In this document: one piece after another, positions 44,513 to 53,471 of the stretch | Layout of the letters: each line of letters starts with the position of its first letter | Numbering within the stretch: the first letter of the stretch is position 1 | Assembly: GCA_947624745.1 (NCBI GenBank) | Contig: CANQLR010000007.1 | Coordinates: 20,224 to 84,223, forward strand | DNA: 64,000 bases | Direction of reading: 5' to 3' | From: an uncultured Clostridia bacterium | GTDB lineage: Bacteria; Bacillota; Clostridia; Oscillospirales; Ruminococcaceae | The notes under the pieces: generated by a model | Databases searched by the model: none | Seen by the model: only the letters and a program-made list of their open reading frames with translations | Told to the model about the DNA's origin: nothing | Position numbers and translations under genes: made by a program

Positions 44513-45367
44513 TTATCCGAAAAGCTGGAGCAGGGAGCCGGCGAGGGTGCCGATGAAGTAGAGAATGGCGGCGACGGCGATATTTTCCTTTAGGCTTTTA
44601 TTCGTCCTGAAAAGCACCACAAGCCCCATGCCCGCGCCGGTCGAGAGCCCCGCGACCACCGCGCCGAAGCTTATGCTCCCGGCGGCGTAGAGGTCGGTCA
44701 GAACGACGGACGGCGCGCAGTTCGGGATAAGCCCGATGAGCGCGGTTATAAACGGCTGGAACGGGCTGTCGGTCATTAAGAACGCGCCGAGCCTGTCCTC
44801 GCCGAGAACGGCTATCAGAAGCCCCAGAGCGAGCGAGACCAGAAACACGAACACGGTTATTTTGACGGTGTGAATCAGCGCGGAGTAGACCACTCCGTGC
44901 TCCTCGCAGCCGCAGTCCTCGCAAAGGTCGCGGTAAGGCTCCTCGTCCTGATTGCGCTTGCCACGCAGGAGCTTTATTATGAGGTCGACCGCGATCCCTG
45001 CGATCACCGCGATAACAATCTTCGTGGCAATTAAAGCCAGCACGCGCGAGGCGCCCTCCGGCCTTGCAAGGAGTATCGGCACCGCCTCGTCGGAGGTCGC
45101 GACAAACACCGCGATGAGCGTGCCGAGGCTTATCAGCCGCCCCGAATAGAGGTTCGAGGCCGCGACCGAAAACCCGCACTGCGGCAGACACCCGAGCGCC
45201 GCGCCGCCCAAAGGCCCCAGCGGGCCCATTTTCCGCAGGGCGTTCGGCAGACGGTCGGAGGCCTTATGCTCCAAATATTCTATCAGAAGATACACCCCGA
45301 AGAGAAACGGCAGCATTTTAAGCGTGTCGAGGAGGGTATCGGTAAGAACGTCCAAAAAAAGCTTCAT
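44513..45367 (-). CDS. Putative 10-TM heavy-metal/arsenic exporter (ArsP_2 type)
   Basis: 284 aa. Family signatures in each half: GGAALGCLPQCGFSVAASNLYSGRLISLGTLIAVFVATSDEA (residues about 54-95, quoted in part) and LIGLIPNCAPSVVLTDLYAAG near residue 215, each with a membrane-buried cysteine motif (PQC, PNC). A cytoplasmic loop has a CEDCGCEEHG cluster that could bind metal. Eight to ten helices. The substrate is predicted to be a thiophilic metal or metalloid, not shown. Monocistronic. Confidence 0.85.
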   Translation of the reverse strand: MKLFLDVLTDTLLDTLKMLPFLFGVYLLIEYLEHKASDRLPNALRKMGPLGPLGGAALGCLPQCGFSVAASNLYSGRLISLGTLIAVFVATSDEAVPILLARPEGASRVLALIATKIVIAVIAGIAVDLIIKLLRGKRNQDEEPYRDLCEDCGCEEHGVVYSALIHTVKITVFVFLVSLALGLLIAVLGEDRLGAFLMTDSPFQPFITALIGLIPNCAPSVVLTDLYAAGSISFGAVVAGLSTGAGMGLVVLFRTNKSLKENIAVAAILYFIGTLAGSLLQLFG

Positions 45368-45495
45368 AAAATTTTCCTTTCACATCATGAGACAATTATA
45401 ATTTATATTTTGCGAAAAGTCAATACTCGGTTATTGCTTTTTTTGACGGTTTGTGATATTATAGCCATATATGATATTGAAAGGGCGGTTTTTTT

Positions 45496-46092
45496 GTGTT
45501 CGAGGGCAGACGGATAATACTTGCTTCGCAGTCTCCGCGAAGAAAAGAGCTTATAAGATACATTTTTTCCGACTTCGAGGCGATACCCTCCGGCGCAGAC
45601 GAAACCCCTCCCGAGGGCGTTTCCGCCGAGGAGGTGCCGGAGATACTCTCGGCAAGAAAGGCGCTCGACGTCGCAAAGACCGACCCCGAGGCGCTCGTCA
45701 TAGGCTGCGACACGGTGGTCATCCTTGACGGGGTCATCTTCGGGAAGCCGAAGGACGAGGCCGAGGCGTTTTTGATGCTTAAAAGCCTTTCGGGCAGGAC
45801 GCATAGGGTCGTGAGCGGGGTGTGCGTCTGCTGCGCAGGGAGGACGATGTCATTCACACAGACGACAGAGGTGACGTTTTATCCTTTGAGCGACGGGGAG
45901 ATTTTGAGCTACATATCCGAGTATCCGCCGCTTGACAAGGCGGGATCGTACGGGATCCAGGACAGAGGCGGGCTGTTCGTCAAGGAAATTAAGGGAGATC
46001 ACTATAACGTCATAGGCTTTCCGGTCGCGAGGCTTTACCGCGAGCTGGGGCAGTTTGAAAAAATAATCGCGAAAAGGGGAGGCGGCGTATGA
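45496..46092 (+). CDS. maf: Maf-like nucleotide pyrophosphatase
   Basis: 198 aa from a GTG at 45496. Hydrolyses non-canonical or excess dTTP/UTP-type nucleotides. N-terminal ILASQSPRRKELIRYIFSDF, catalytic VIGCDTVVILDGVIFGKPKD, SGRTHRVVSGVCV and DKAGSYGIQDRGGLFVKEIKGDHYNVIGFPVARL. First of a plus-strand run and overlaps the nudix gene (ATGA). It may use a weak promoter, TTGCTT-17-TATTAT, before 45465. Confidence 0.95.
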   Translation: MFEGRRIILASQSPRRKELIRYIFSDFEAIPSGADETPPEGVSAEEVPEILSARKALDVAKTDPEALVIGCDTVVILDGVIFGKPKDEAEAFLMLKSLSGRTHRVVSGVCVCCAGRTMSFTQTTEVTFYPLSDGEILSYISEYPPLDKAGSYGIQDRGGLFVKEIKGDHYNVIGFPVARLYRELGQFEKIIAKRGGGV

Positions 46093-46538
46093 GCAGGGCG
46101 GAAAGCTGCGAGCTGACGAACATTTTTCTTTTGCGGCGGGGCGACGAGATACTCATGCAAAACCGCGCGGCGAAGGAATGGCACGGCTATGCGCTTCCGG
46201 GCGGGCATGTAGAGCCGGGCGAGTCGATAGTCGATTCCGCGGTCAGGGAGCTTTTTGAGGAGTCGGGGCTTACCGCCATTGAGCCGAGGCTCTGCGGGAT
46301 AAAGCAGTTTCCGAAGGACGGCGGGAGGTATCTGGTGTTCCTGTTTACGGCGGATAAGTTCGAGGGGGAGCTTCGCTCGTCGGAGGAGGGCGAGATGAGG
46401 TGGGTAAAGCGCTCGGAGATCAAAAACCTTAAGACGGTAAACGATTTGGAGGAGCTTTTAGAGGTAATGGAGAGCCCCGGGCTGAGCGAATTTCAGTACG
46501 TTCTCGACGGGGACGGGTGGAATATAGTTTTGAAATAG
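46089..46538 (+). CDS. Nudix hydrolase (MutT-like)
   Basis: 149 aa. Complete Nudix box: GHVEPGESIVDSAVRELFEESGL (residues about 38-60), with the Mg-binding REL..EE core. It starts inside the maf stop codon region, so the two are coupled. Both enzymes clean the nucleotide pool; the exact substrate (8-oxo-dGTP or another NDP-X) is unknown. Confidence 0.93.
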   Translation: MSRAESCELTNIFLLRRGDEILMQNRAAKEWHGYALPGGHVEPGESIVDSAVRELFEESGLTAIEPRLCGIKQFPKDGGRYLVFLFTADKFEGELRSSEEGEMRWVKRSEIKNLKTVNDLEELLEVMESPGLSEFQYVLDGDGWNIVLK

Positions 46539-46546
46539 GGAGAAAT

Positions 46547-46864
46547 ATGGGAATATTCAAGAAAAAGGACAAATATCAGCCGACGAAAAAGGACCTTGCG
46601 AAATTCAACGGCAAGGCGATACAGTACTGCGTTGAAAGGGTTAACGGCGTTGAGCAGGTTCTCGGCAAGGACGGCGGGATAATAGTTTTGGACGACGTTA
46701 TAGTCATTATGTGCGAGGCTCACGAGGTGTTTCGCTGCCGCATTAAGGGCGCGACGGTCGCGGAGCTTCTGTCCGGCAACGGCGTGGAGATAAGCGGGAT
46801 AGACGATACGACCGGCGAGAAGAGATATACCGTGGCGCACTATTCGTACTACCGAAAGGTATGA
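46547..46864 (+). CDS. Small conserved-looking protein of unknown function
   Basis: 105 aa from the ATG at 46547 (AGGGAGA upstream). Basic start (MGIFKKKDKYQPTKKDL), then an alpha+beta domain with VLDDVIVIMCEAHEVFRCRI and GVEISGIDDTTGEKRYTVAHYSYYRKV. No family recognised. Part of the maf-nudix run, 8 bp after nudix. Confidence 0.75.
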   Translation: MGIFKKKDKYQPTKKDLAKFNGKAIQYCVERVNGVEQVLGKDGGIIVLDDVIVIMCEAHEVFRCRIKGATVAELLSGNGVEISGIDDTTGEKRYTVAHYSYYRKV

Positions 46865-46890
46865 CCGACGGGCTTTGAAGGAGGACGGAT

Positions 46891-47413
46891 ATGGAGGAAA
46901 ATCGGCGGATAACCATACGCGAGATGAGAAAAGAGGACGTTGAAACGTTTGTGCGCGAGGAAAGGGCGCAGGGCTGGGACGCCTCGCCCGAAAAGCTTGA
47001 AACAAGGCTTCGGGACAGAGAGGAAAAGGGCGCGCTGCCGCTCGTTGCGGAATATGACGGCGAGCCGGCGGGGTATCTGACGCTATATCCGAACAGCGCT
47101 TGGGGAGCGCTCGGCGGCAAGGGGCTGCCGGAGATAGTCGATTTTAACGTGCTCGAAAGGTTCAGAAGAAAAGGGATAGGCTCACGGCTCATGGACGAGG
47201 CGGAAAGGCTCGCAAAGGGATACGCGGACAGGGTGTATCTCGGGGTAGGGCTGATGAGCTCTTACGGGGCGGCGCAGAGGCTCTACGTCAAGAGGGGGTA
47301 TATCCCCGACGGGTCGGGGGGTCTGGCACGGGAACGCGCCCTGCCCCGAGTATGCCGAGACGGTCAACGACGACGATCTCGCGCTGTATTTATATAAGGA
47401 ATTGAGGGGGTAA
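46891..47413 (+). pseudogene. GNAT acetyltransferase with a single-base frameshift
   Basis: The first ~143 codons encode a GNAT domain (ITIREMRKEDVETFVREE, VDFNVLERFRRKGIGSRLMDEAE with the acetyl-CoA loop, AAQRLYVKRGYIPDG). At 47316-47321 a run of six G shifts the frame, giving an unrelated tail up to 47397. With five G the frame would read GVWHGNAPCPEYAETVNDDD, then LALYLYKELRG and stop at 47413, which is the normal family ending and abuts the next gene. Either a recent mutation, a sequencing error, or a slippery, phase-variable run. Confidence 0.85.
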
Positions 47414-47415
47414 AT

Positions 47416-47703
47416 ATGGATATTTCGGCAATAACGGCCTGCGGCGGGGACTGCACGGGCTGCAAAAAGAAGGCGGACGGGCTGTGTCCCGGCTGCATCG
47501 AGGCGGACGGATACGTCCCGGAGTGGGCGGAATCGGGCAGGTGCAGGGTACACGCCTGCGCGAGAGAGCACGGCGCGCGGTTCTGCGGGGTATGTCCCGA
47601 ATTTCCGTGCGGGAAGATGACGGAGCTTATACACTGGGACAGGGACATAGTCGCGCACATGGAGGGGCTGCGGGACAGATACATGGAGGAAAACGGCGGA
47701 TAA
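47416..47703 (+). CDS. DUF3795 cysteine-rich protein
   Basis: 95 aa. The DUF3795 pattern: ACGGDCTGCKKKADGLCPGC at the start and HACAREHGARFCGVCPEFPCGKM in the middle, in all ten cysteines, probably binding zinc or an iron-sulfur cluster. Function unknown. Follows the (restored) GNAT stop by 2 bp, so the two were made as a coupled pair. Confidence 0.9.
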   Translation: MDISAITACGGDCTGCKKKADGLCPGCIEADGYVPEWAESGRCRVHACAREHGARFCGVCPEFPCGKMTELIHWDRDIVAHMEGLRDRYMEENGG

Positions 47704-47711
47704 ACAGGGGG

Positions 47712-47972
47712 ACGGCGGGATCATGGGGGCGAAGCCCGAGGCCGCCCGAAGGGCGGCCTGCCCGGCGGCTCCGCCGCCGGGCGTGCGCCCCCGGAGGGGG
47801 CGCACCGGGCTTCGCCGCACGGTGACTCTGCGCGGCCCCGGGCGGGGGCGGAAGGCCGGGGAGCCGACCCGGAGGGTCGGCTCCCCCGCGCCCCTGCGGG
47901 GCGCGGTCGGCGCACGCGAAGCGTGCGCCGGGGCTTCGCCCCATCCCCCGCCGCCATCCCCGCCCCCGCGCA
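47712..47972. repeat. Palindromic mosaic element R3
   Basis: The cleanest example of the family. It is framed by GGGCGAAGCCC (47728) and GGGGCTTCGCCCC (47931-47943). Inside are, in order, GCCGCCC-GAA-GGGCGGC, CCCGGCGGC-TCC-GCCGCCGGG, GTGCGCCCCC-GGA-GGGGGCGCAC, GGGCTTCGCC, GGGAGCCGACCC-GGA-GGGTCGGCTCCC (split 47864-47890), GCGCCCC-TGC-GGGGCGC and GGCGCACGC-GAA-GCGTGCGCC. Each has a three-base loop. It lies between DUF3795 and fumC; no gene. Confidence 0.75.
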
Positions 47973-47993
47973 ACGGATAAAGGAGGACAAAGT

Positions 47994-49370
47994 ATGGAAA
48001 ATTATCGCATCGAACACGACTCTATGGGCGAGGTAAAGGTCCCCGCCGAACACCTTTGGGGCGCGCAGACCCAAAGAAGCTTCGACAACTTTAAGATCGG
48101 CACGGAAAAAATGCCGGAGGAGATAGTCCGCGCGTTTGCCGTGCTGAAAAAGGCCTGCGCCGAGGCGAACCGCGACCTTCTGTCCGAAAAAATGACCGAG
48201 GAAAAGCTCAACGCGATCTCCGCCGTCTGCGACGAGATACTTGAGGGCAAGCTCCCGGACGAATTTCCGCTCGCCGTCTGGCAGACCGGCTCGGGAACGC
48301 AGTCGAACATGAATCTGAACGAGGTCATCGCGAACCGGGGCAACCAAATCGCCGGGAAAAAGCTCCTGCACCCGAACGACGATGTAAATATGTCCCAGTC
48401 CTCTAACGACACCTTCCCCGCCGCGATACACATTGCCGCGGTCATGGAGACCAAAAAACGCCTTATACCCGCGCTTACCGCTCTTTTGGAGGAGTTTTCC
48501 CGCCTCGAGGACGAAAACGGGGACGTCTTAAAGTGCGGACGCACCCACCTTCAGGACGCCGTGCCGATACGCTTTTCACAGGAGATAAGCGGCTGGAAGG
48601 CGCTCCTCGACCGCTCCCGCGAGCAGATAATGCTTTCCTTCGGAACGCTCTCGAACCTCTCCCTCGGGGGAACGGCGGTCGGCACCGGGCTGAACGCGCC
48701 GAAAGGCTTTGACAGCCTCGTCGCCGAAAAGATCACCCGCGCGACCGGCCACCCCTTCAAGACCGACCCCAACAAATTCCACAGCTTAAGCTCGCAGGAC
48801 GAGGCGGTGTTCGCCCACGGGGCGTTAAAAGCCCTGGCGGCGGACCTCATGAAGATCGCGAACGACGTGCGCTGGCTCGCATCGGGGCCGAGGACCGGCC
48901 TTGGCGAGATATCCATACCCGCGAACGAGCCGGGCAGCTCGATAATGCCCGGAAAGGTCAACCCCACGCAGTGCGAGGCGGTCACGATGGTCGCGGTTCA
49001 GGTCATGGGGAACGACGCGGCGATAGGCTTTGCGGCCTCGCAGGGAAACTTCCAGCTCAACGTATTTCTGCCGGTCATCGCCTACAACTACCTCCAATCG
49101 GTCCGCCTGTTGGGGGACGTCATGCGCAGCTTCCGCAAAAACTGCGTCGCGGGGATAAAGCCGAACGTCGAAAAAATGCGGGAGAACGTGAACCGCTCTC
49201 TGATGCTCGCCGCCGCGCTTAACCCGTCGATCGGCTATGAAAACGCCGCAAAGACGGTCAAGCTCGCGTTTGAAAAGAACATCACCCTCAAGGAGGCCGC
49301 CGTCGGGCTCGGCTATCTTTCCGCCGAGGAGTTCGACAGGGTCTTCAAGCCCGAAAAAATGACATATTGA
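47994..49370 (+). CDS. fumC: Fumarate hydratase, class II
   Basis: 458 aa, the normal length. Interconverts fumarate and malate, without an iron-sulfur cluster. N-terminal IEHDSMGEVKVPAEHLWGAQTQRS; QTGSGTQSNMNLNEV; GRTHLQDAVPIRFSQEISGW; signature GSSIMPGKVNPTQCEAV with the catalytic serine. Ribosome site AAAGGAGG. The next gene, malic enzyme, takes its product. Confidence 0.97.
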   Translation: MENYRIEHDSMGEVKVPAEHLWGAQTQRSFDNFKIGTEKMPEEIVRAFAVLKKACAEANRDLLSEKMTEEKLNAISAVCDEILEGKLPDEFPLAVWQTGSGTQSNMNLNEVIANRGNQIAGKKLLHPNDDVNMSQSSNDTFPAAIHIAAVMETKKRLIPALTALLEEFSRLEDENGDVLKCGRTHLQDAVPIRFSQEISGWKALLDRSREQIMLSFGTLSNLSLGGTAVGTGLNAPKGFDSLVAEKITRATGHPFKTDPNKFHSLSSQDEAVFAHGALKALAADLMKIANDVRWLASGPRTGLGEISIPANEPGSSIMPGKVNPTQCEAVTMVAVQVMGNDAAIGFAASQGNFQLNVFLPVIAYNYLQSVRLLGDVMRSFRKNCVAGIKPNVEKMRENVNRSLMLAAALNPSIGYENAAKTVKLAFEKNITLKEAAVGLGYLSAEEFDRVFKPEKMTY

Positions 49371-49388
49371 ATATAAAGGAGCATAAAC

Positions 49389-50561
49389 ATGACGATCAGC
49401 GAAGAATCTTTACAAAAGCACTACGAGTGGCAGGGGAAGATAGAGGTCGTCTCCCGCTGCGAGATCAAGGACCGCCACGACCTTTCGGTGGCATACACCC
49501 CCGGCGTCGCCGAGCCCTGCCTCGTCATACAGAAGGACATTGACAAGTCGTATGAGCTGACCCGCAGGGGAAACCTCATCGCGGTAATAACCGACGGCAC
49601 CGCGGTCTTAGGCCTCGGCGACATCGGCCCCGAGGCGGGAATGCCTGTTATGGAGGGCAAATGCGCGCTCTTCAAGACCTTTGCCGGGGTCGACGCATTC
49701 CCGATTTGCGTGCGCTCAAAGGACGTCGACGAGATAGTCCGCACGATATATTTAATTTCGGGGAGCTTCGGCGGGATAAACCTCGAGGACATCTCCGCGC
49801 CACGCTGCTTCGAGATAGAGCGGCGCTTAAAGGAGATCTGCGACATTCCCGTCTTTCACGACGACCAGCACGGCACCGCCATCGTCGTCGCGGCGGCGCT
49901 GATAAACGCCTTAAAGGTCGTCAAAAAGGAGATGTCGGCCGCTCGGGTGACCATCTGCGGCGCGGGCTCTGCGGGCTGCTCCATCGCAAAGCACCTTTTG
50001 AACATCGGCTTTAAGGACGTCACCCTCGTCGACAAGCAGGGAATAGTCTGCAAGGGCGAGGACTGGCTCAACCCCGAGACCGAAAAAATGGCGGAGATAA
50101 CGAATCTTCGCGGGCTTAAAGGCACTCTCGCCGACGCAATGCGCGGGGCGGATATATTCATCGGCGTTTCCGCGCCCGGGATCGTCACCGAGGAGATGAT
50201 AGCCTCGATGGCTCCCCGCGCGATAGCCTTCCCGATGGCGAACCCCGTGCCAGAGATAATGCCCGACCTTGCCTTAAAGGCGGGCGCCGAGGTCGTCGGC
50301 ACGGGCAGATCGGACTTTAAAAACCAGATAAACAATGTCCTCGCCTTCCCGGGGATTTTCCGCGGAGCGCTCGACTGCCGCGCCTCGCAGATAAACGACG
50401 AGATGAAGGTCGCGGCATCATATGCGCTCGCGTGGCTCGTTCCCGATGAGAAACTGAGCGCCGACTGCATTATACCCTCCGCGACGGAGCCGGGGGTCGC
50501 AGAAGCGGTCGCGAAAGCAACGGCAGAGGCCGCAAGGCGCTCGGGCGTGGCGCGGATTTAG
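49389..50561 (+). CDS. NAD(P)-dependent malic enzyme
   Basis: 390 aa, the short bacterial form. Oxidative decarboxylation of malate to pyruvate and CO2. N-terminal VAYTPGVAEPCLVIQKD; catalytic region VIEGKCALFKTFAGVDAFPI-like (VMEGKCALFK); DQHGTAIVVAAALINALK; Rossmann loop CGAGSAGCSIAKHLL; VGTGRSDFKNQINNVLAFPG. With fumC 18 bp upstream it forms a fumarate to malate to pyruvate route. NAD or NADP preference is not readable. Confidence 0.95.
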   Translation: MTISEESLQKHYEWQGKIEVVSRCEIKDRHDLSVAYTPGVAEPCLVIQKDIDKSYELTRRGNLIAVITDGTAVLGLGDIGPEAGMPVMEGKCALFKTFAGVDAFPICVRSKDVDEIVRTIYLISGSFGGINLEDISAPRCFEIERRLKEICDIPVFHDDQHGTAIVVAAALINALKVVKKEMSAARVTICGAGSAGCSIAKHLLNIGFKDVTLVDKQGIVCKGEDWLNPETEKMAEITNLRGLKGTLADAMRGADIFIGVSAPGIVTEEMIASMAPRAIAFPMANPVPEIMPDLALKAGAEVVGTGRSDFKNQINNVLAFPGIFRGALDCRASQINDEMKVAASYALAWLVPDEKLSADCIIPSATEPGVAEAVAKATAEAARRSGVARI

Positions 50562-50573
50562 CTCGGAGGGAAC

Positions 50574-51467
50574 ATGAAAAAGCTTTTATTCGTCTATAAT
50601 CCCCATTCCGGGGTGCAAACGATCACAAGAAGGCTCGGTGCGACGGCGGAGCTTTTCACCGAGGCGGGCTATGACGTGACCGTTCACCCGACCCTTTTCG
50701 CGGGGGACTGCCGTGACACCGTGCAAAGGCTCGCCGAGGGGTTTGATCGGGTCGTCTGCGCGGGAGGCGACGGCACCCATAATGAGGCGGTAAACGGCCT
50801 CATGAGCGCAGGGGCGGACATGCCCTACGGCTATATCCCCTGCGGCTCGACGAACGATTTTTCCCACTCGGTGGGTATCCCGACGAGGCTTTTAGACGCC
50901 GCGAAAACCTGCGTGGAGGGTGTGCCGTTTCGGTACGACCTCGGCTTCACCGAGGGGCGGTATTTCACCTACGTCGCGGGGTTCGGGGCGTTCACCGAGG
51001 TCACATATACCACCCCGCAGCAGCAAAAAAACGCGCTCGGCTACTTCGCCTACCTTATTTCGGGCGCGGCGAGCCTGCCGAACATCGTGCCGTATCATGT
51101 GAGCTTTTCCGCCGAGGAGCGCTCGGGCGAGGGGGATTATGTTCTGGGGCTCGTTACGAACACGCTTCAGGTCGCGGGAATGAAGAATATCCTGCCGCAG
51201 AACGTCGCACTCGACGACGGGCTTTTAGAGGTTCTCCTCGTGAAAAACCCGAAGAACCCGATAGAGCTCAACAAGATACTCGCCGCCGTCATGAAGCACG
51301 ATTTTTCGGCCGACTGCTTCGAGTATTTCAAGACGAAGCGGGTGAGATTCCGCTCGTCCTCGCCCCTTGCGTGGACGCTCGACGGCGAAAACGGCGGCTC
51401 GAGAACCGAGACCGAGATAACCTGCGTTCCCTCGGCGCTGAGCATACTCACGAGGGCGAAAAAATAA
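50574..51467 (+). CDS. Diacylglycerol kinase-family lipid kinase (YegS/BmrU-like)
   Basis: 297 aa. N-terminal LLFVYNPHSG; ATP motif CAGGDGTHNEAVNGLM; GYIPCGSTNDFSHSVGIP. Phosphorylates a lipid such as diacylglycerol. It has DGLLEVLLVKNPKNPIELNK near residue 220, usual in this group. Last gene of the plus-strand run, ending at a strong bidirectional terminator. Confidence 0.93.
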   Translation: MKKLLFVYNPHSGVQTITRRLGATAELFTEAGYDVTVHPTLFAGDCRDTVQRLAEGFDRVVCAGGDGTHNEAVNGLMSAGADMPYGYIPCGSTNDFSHSVGIPTRLLDAAKTCVEGVPFRYDLGFTEGRYFTYVAGFGAFTEVTYTTPQQQKNALGYFAYLISGAASLPNIVPYHVSFSAEERSGEGDYVLGLVTNTLQVAGMKNILPQNVALDDGLLEVLLVKNPKNPIELNKILAAVMKHDFSADCFEYFKTKRVRFRSSSPLAWTLDGENGGSRTETEITCVPSALSILTRAKK

Positions 51468-51472
51468 AAAAC

Positions 51473-51497
51473 AAGGCGGAGCATAAAGCTCCGCCTT
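51473..51497. terminator. Bidirectional terminator
   Basis: AAGGCGGAGC-ATAAA-GCTCCGCCTT between convergent genes, with an A-run on the left and a T-run on the right. Confidence 0.9.
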
Positions 51498-51503
51498 TTT
51501 AGT

Positions 51504-51938
51504 TTACAGCCACTGTATAAAACCCGTTTTGCTGTTTCGGTCGAACCCTGCCCGCTCGTAAAACCGCAGGGTGTCCTCGCTCTTTGAACCTGTGAGGAGC
51601 ATCATCTTGTAGCAGTTTTCGCGCCGGGCTATATCCCTCGCAAAATTCAGGCAGGCCGTCGCATAGCCCTTTTTTCGGTGAGTCTTGTCGGTGACGACGT
51701 TTTCGACAAGGGCGTAAGGGCGCTGCCCGCGGGTCAGGTTCGGGATAATCACGCACACGCAGGAGGAGACCAAAACGCCGCTTTCCTCCGCGACTATTAT
51801 GTGATGGTTTTTGTCATCAAGAATGCTCTGCCAGACCGACATGAGCCTGTCGTCCTTTTCGGGGATAGGCTCGCCGTGAAGCTGCGAATAAAGCGCCAAA
51901 AGCCCGTCAAGATCGCTTTCCGCGATTTCTCTTATCAT
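51504..51938 (-). CDS. GNAT family acetyltransferase
   Basis: 144 aa. GNAT fold: IREIAESDLDGLLALYSQLH start, acetyl-CoA motif VVTDKTHRKKGYATACLNFA, and the end SEDTLRFYERAGFDRNSKTGFIQ. Substrate unknown. Sits 15 bp after the methyltransferase gene and is probably cotranscribed with it. Confidence 0.92.
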   Translation of the reverse strand: MIREIAESDLDGLLALYSQLHGEPIPEKDDRLMSVWQSILDDKNHHIIVAEESGVLVSSCVCVIIPNLTRGQRPYALVENVVTDKTHRKKGYATACLNFARDIARRENCYKMMLLTGSKSEDTLRFYERAGFDRNSKTGFIQWL

Positions 51939-51953
51939 ATTTTCCCGCCTGCC

Positions 51954-52742
51954 TTACAGCTTTTCAAGAATATCGAGAGTGTGGTGCGACGCGCCGATGA
52001 GGTCGCCCCGCTCGCAGATCGCAAAATGATAGTCCATCCACTTCGCAAAGGTCTCGTCGTCCATGGCGTCGATATATTCCCGCTTATAGTTCGTCGCGCC
52101 GTCGGTGGCGACAAGCTTGATTCGTTTCACGGGAAGCTCTGCGTCAAGCTCGGCGATATCCTCCGTGCGCACCAATTCAAACAGGTCCTTCGGCTCGCTT
52201 ATGCAGTGCCAATCCGGCGTGAGCATGTTCAGCTCCATCACTTCATTCAGCTTGTTGAGCCCAAAGACGTACTGTATGACCGTCGGCTCGTTCATGCAGT
52301 AGGCGATCATGATCTTCCCGCCCGGCTTCGTCACCCGAACGGCCTCGCGAAGGGCTTTTATCTTGTCCTCGCGGGTGTAGAGGTGATACATCGGCCCCAG
52401 AACGAGGGTGAGGTCGAAGTGGTTATCCCCCAAAAACGAAAGGTCGAGGGCGTTTCCCAAGATCGGCGTGATGCGCTCGCTGCCGTCGAGCTTTGAGGTG
52501 AGTATGTCGAGATTGTGTTTTATCAGCTCGACCGCCGTGACCTTAAAGCCCTGCTTCGCGAGGGTGACGCTGTAGCGGCCGGTCCCCGCGCCGACCTCCA
52601 AAACGGCGGGGTCGGAAAGCGCGGAGAGGTGCTCGGAGATGTATTTCATCGTCGTGAGATACTCGACCTGCCCGTGCCGGGATAACAGCCTCCCGTCCTC
52701 GTCGTAGAGGGAGTAGTAGGATTCGAGGTGATCAGTGTTCAT
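51954..52742 (-). CDS. SAM-dependent methyltransferase
   Basis: 262 aa from the ATG at 52742 (AAGGAGG upstream). Class I methyltransferase: motif I AVLEVGAGTGRYSVTLAKQG, acidic VTAVELIKHN, motif II-like HFDLTLVLGPMYHLYT, post-motif REAVRVTKPGGKIMIAY. Substrate unknown. Pairs with the GNAT gene downstream. Confidence 0.92.
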   Translation of the reverse strand: MNTDHLESYYSLYDEDGRLLSRHGQVEYLTTMKYISEHLSALSDPAVLEVGAGTGRYSVTLAKQGFKVTAVELIKHNLDILTSKLDGSERITPILGNALDLSFLGDNHFDLTLVLGPMYHLYTREDKIKALREAVRVTKPGGKIMIAYCMNEPTVIQYVFGLNKLNEVMELNMLTPDWHCISEPKDLFELVRTEDIAELDAELPVKRIKLVATDGATNYKREYIDAMDDETFAKWMDYHFAICERGDLIGASHHTLDILEKL

Positions 52743-52871
52743 ATCGCGCCTCCTTGAGAAAGTATGGGGAAAGTATAGCATAAAATGGGGAGGGAGTCAA
52801 GACTAAGTTAAAATCAAAAAGGCTTAAAAGACTATATCTTCCTTACTATTTGATTCAAACCAATTACCCCT

Positions 52872-53447
52872 CTATCCTCTGATGCGCATGCACACCCCGA
52901 CTATCTCCTCCACGTCCTCCTCGCAGTCCCGTGCGAGCCATTCGCACACCACCGACGTTATCCCGCCGAGGTAAAAAAGCGCGGTATACGCCTTCTCCCT
53001 CTCCGGCACGCCGTGACTGTCGAGCGCGGGCGAAAAGACCCGGTCAAAGATCTCCGAAAAGGTCTTTTTGGTGTGAAAAAGCTCCTGATGCTGCAAAACT
53101 ACCCGATAAAGCCGCCGGTTCTCCTTCACGAACCTGAGATACGGCCTCAGGTATTCCGGCGAGATGAAGACGAGCTCTTCGGGACGTCCCCTCCGAAGCC
53201 GCCCGCTCACGTCCGCAAGCTCCTCGCCGTACTGTTCAAAGCACCTGTTGTTGGTGTATTCCACACATTCTTCAAGAAGGTCGCCTATATTTTCATAGTG
53301 AAGATAAAACGTCGAGCGGTTGACCCCCGCCTTCTCGCATATCTCCTTCACGGTGATATACGGCAGATCCTTTTTCTCGAGGCATTCAATAAGCGCCTCG
53401 TCCATTTTAGCCGCCGTGGCGAAATATCTGCTCTCGGTTTTTTTCAC
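52872..53447 (-). CDS. TetR family regulator (TetR/AcrR, DhaS-like type)
   Basis: 191 aa if it starts at the GTG at 53447, 8 nt after GGAGG; the ATG at 53453 is only 2 nt from that site. HTH: ITVKEICEKAGVNRSTFYLHYENIGDLLEE. The C-terminal part (RLYRVVLQHQELFHTKKTFSEIFDRVF) belongs to the TetR_C_8-like group. Upstream neighbour is a two-helix membrane protein gene, its likely partner or target. Confidence 0.9.
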   Translation of the reverse strand: MKKTESRYFATAAKMDEALIECLEKKDLPYITVKEICEKAGVNRSTFYLHYENIGDLLEECVEYTNNRCFEQYGEELADVSGRLRRGRPEELVFISPEYLRPYLRFVKENRRLYRVVLQHQELFHTKKTFSEIFDRVFSPALDSHGVPEREKAYTALFYLGGITSVVCEWLARDCEEDVEEIVGVCMRIRG

Positions 53448-53471
53448 CCTCATCGCCTCCAAAAAGCGCCG

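Noticed and set aside
47627..48431. Long minus-strand frames opposite DUF3795 and fumC
   Set aside because: Shadows of fumC and of the hairpin array; the sense genes have clear family motifs.
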